This document shows, piece after piece, positions 5,233 to 6,098 of a DNA stretch of 6,098 bases (position 1 is its first letter; each line of letters opens with the position of its first letter). This stretch comes from Chitinophagales bacterium (GTDB taxonomy: Bacteria > Bacteroidota > Bacteroidia > Chitinophagales > UBA10324): the NCBI GenBank assembly GCA_026786335.1, contig JAJAYG010000031.1, positions 1 through 6,098 of the forward strand. The letters are read 5' to 3'. The notes beneath the pieces were generated by a model, which ran no database searches, was not told the DNA's origin, and saw only the letters and a list, made by a program, of their open reading frames with translations. The translations under genes and the position numbers were made by a program.

Positions 5233-6098
5233 TTAAAGTGTGAAGCCATCAGGAATTACTGCGCCTTTTTTTATCACCACAATTCCATCTTTCACTGTAA
5301 GTATATCTGTATCTGCATCGGGCAAGTGCGAACCGCCTTTAATAATTACATCATTGCCAATAAAGCAGTTTTTATCAATGATGGTATTGTCAATTAAGCA
5401 GCGATCACCAATTCCCATAATGGGAATTTTTTTACCCACCATTTCGGCAATTGATTGTATGGTTTGAAAATTATCGTTACCCATGATGTAGCTGTTCTTG
5501 ATGATGGCGCCTTTACCAATGCGTGATCTTATTCCAATGACCGAGCGCTCAATTCTTGCTGCATGTATTATACAACCTTCTGCAATAATAGATGCAACGA
5601 TGGTGGTACCCGAAATTTTTGCAGGCGGAAGATTGCGGGGATGCGTGTAGATGTATCGCTGATTATCGAAAAGATTGAACAGCGGAACCTCATCAGTGAG
5701 TGAAATATTTGCCTCGTAGAATGAACGGATGTTTACAATATCATTCCAGTACAAATCATACTTGTAACTGAGTAATTTAAATATCCCAACGGCCTGCGGA
5801 ATTATTTCTTTTCCAAAATCTGTTGCATCCTTTTTCTCTGTCAGCAGATCTCTTAAAAGTTTTCTGTTGAAAATATAAATGCCCATGGATGCCAGATACA
5901 AGCGCCCTTCTTTTTTCATTTCATCACCTACTTCAGATGTCCATTGAGGAAGTATTTCTGCATTTGGTTTTTCTACAAATGCATCAATAAAACCCGAGGA
6001 ATTGGTTTTCATAATTCCATATTCAGTTGCATCACGAGCGCTTACAGGAATAGTTGCAATTGAAATATCGGCGCCATTTTTCTCATGGTGTTCAAGCA
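5233..6098 (-). CDS. glgC: Glucose-1-phosphate adenylyltransferase (N-terminus outside window)
   Basis: The frame is open to the window edge: 287 residues plus stop, lacking roughly the first third of a family usually about 420 residues long, including the N-terminal nucleotide-binding signature. The ATG at 6012 is internal (GIM-K-T), because family sequence ADISIATIPVSARDATEYG continues upstream. The enzyme makes ADP-glucose from glucose-1-phosphate and ATP in the cytosol for glycogen synthesis. Counting from the first visible codon: FVEKP (40-44), LASMGIYIF (68-76), DFGKEIIP (93-100) and YWND (116-119) supply residues matching the E. coli glucose-1-phosphate site (Glu194, Ser212, Asp239, Phe240, Trp274, Asp276). 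From about residue 160 a left-handed beta-helix of hexapeptide repeats runs to the end, closing with GIVVIKKGAVIPDGFTL. The normally conserved Gly-Thr after the Asp276 equivalent is Val-Asn here (121-122). No glgA or glgB is in view. Confidence 0.95.
   Translation of the reverse strand, partial: LEHHEKNGADISIATIPVSARDATEYGIMKTNSSGFIDAFVEKPNAEILPQWTSEVGDEMKKEGRLYLASMGIYIFNRKLLRDLLTEKKDATDFGKEIIPQAVGIFKLLSYKYDLYWNDIVNIRSFYEANISLTDEVPLFNLFDNQRYIYTHPRNLPPAKISGTTIVASIIAEGCIIHAARIERSVIGIRSRIGKGAIIKNSYIMGNDNFQTIQSIAEMVGKKIPIMGIGDRCLIDNTIIDKNCFIGNDVIIKGGSHLPDADTDILTVKDGIVVIKKGAVIPDGFTL

Noticed and set aside
5222..5242. Hairpin CACACT/AGTGTG at the glgC stop codon
   Set aside because: Only 6 bp with a 9-nt AT loop, overlapping the last codons, and without a T-run right after it on the minus strand; too weak to call a terminator.
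5240..5467. Plus-strand frame opposite the end of glgC
   Set aside because: Antisense of the beta-helix repeats of GlgC, which explains its apparent Ile/Pro/Ser repetitiveness.
5233..6012. glgC starting at the ATG at 6012
   Set aside because: The same frame stays open to the window edge and the upstream residues match the GlgC family, so this Met is internal and the gene is cut by the window.

Overview
The window looks like an AT-rich chromosomal segment of a Bacteroidota bacterium. The main reasons are a large secreted protein with PKD/Ig-like modules and a type B (gliding-motility-type) C-terminal sorting domain for the type IX secretion system, promoter-like sequences of the TTTG / TAnnTTTG type, and Bacteroidota-style versions of AnmK and GlgC. 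A finer assignment cannot be supported from this stretch.

Layout. At the left edge (1-222, minus strand) is the start of a gene that most resembles grpE, the nucleotide-exchange factor of DnaK. A divergent 267-bp intergenic region follows, holding a sigma-54-like site for the left gene and a Bacteroidota-type promoter for the right gene. A 784-residue secreted, multidomain surface protein (490-2844, plus) is closed by a clear rho-independent terminator. anmK (2978-4093, plus) encodes a peptidoglycan-recycling kinase and ends at a GC-rich hairpin. From there to the right edge everything is on the minus strand. A type II toxin-antitoxin locus has an intact antitoxin (4440-4637) and a ParE/RelE-like toxin (4168-4467) interrupted by two in-frame stop codons. 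Next come a small polytopic membrane protein of unknown function (4714-5142) and the C-terminal two thirds of glgC (5233 to the window edge), the ADP-glucose pyrophosphorylase of glycogen synthesis.

The genes do not form one pathway: protein folding, cell-surface export, cell-wall recycling, a decaying TA module and glycogen synthesis lie side by side as short independent units. Intergenic stretches are all under 300 bp. There is no tRNA, rRNA, CRISPR array or insertion sequence visible. I do not see a previously undescribed multi-gene system. The most informative observation is the decayed toxin beside an intact antitoxin, which would be mis-annotated as a short 68-residue gene. Three starts or boundaries need care: the antitoxin begins at the ATG at 4637, not at the upstream TTG; glgC continues past the window edge and does not begin at the ATG at 6012; and the toxin reading frame begins about 93 bp upstream of the first ATG that gives an uninterrupted frame.
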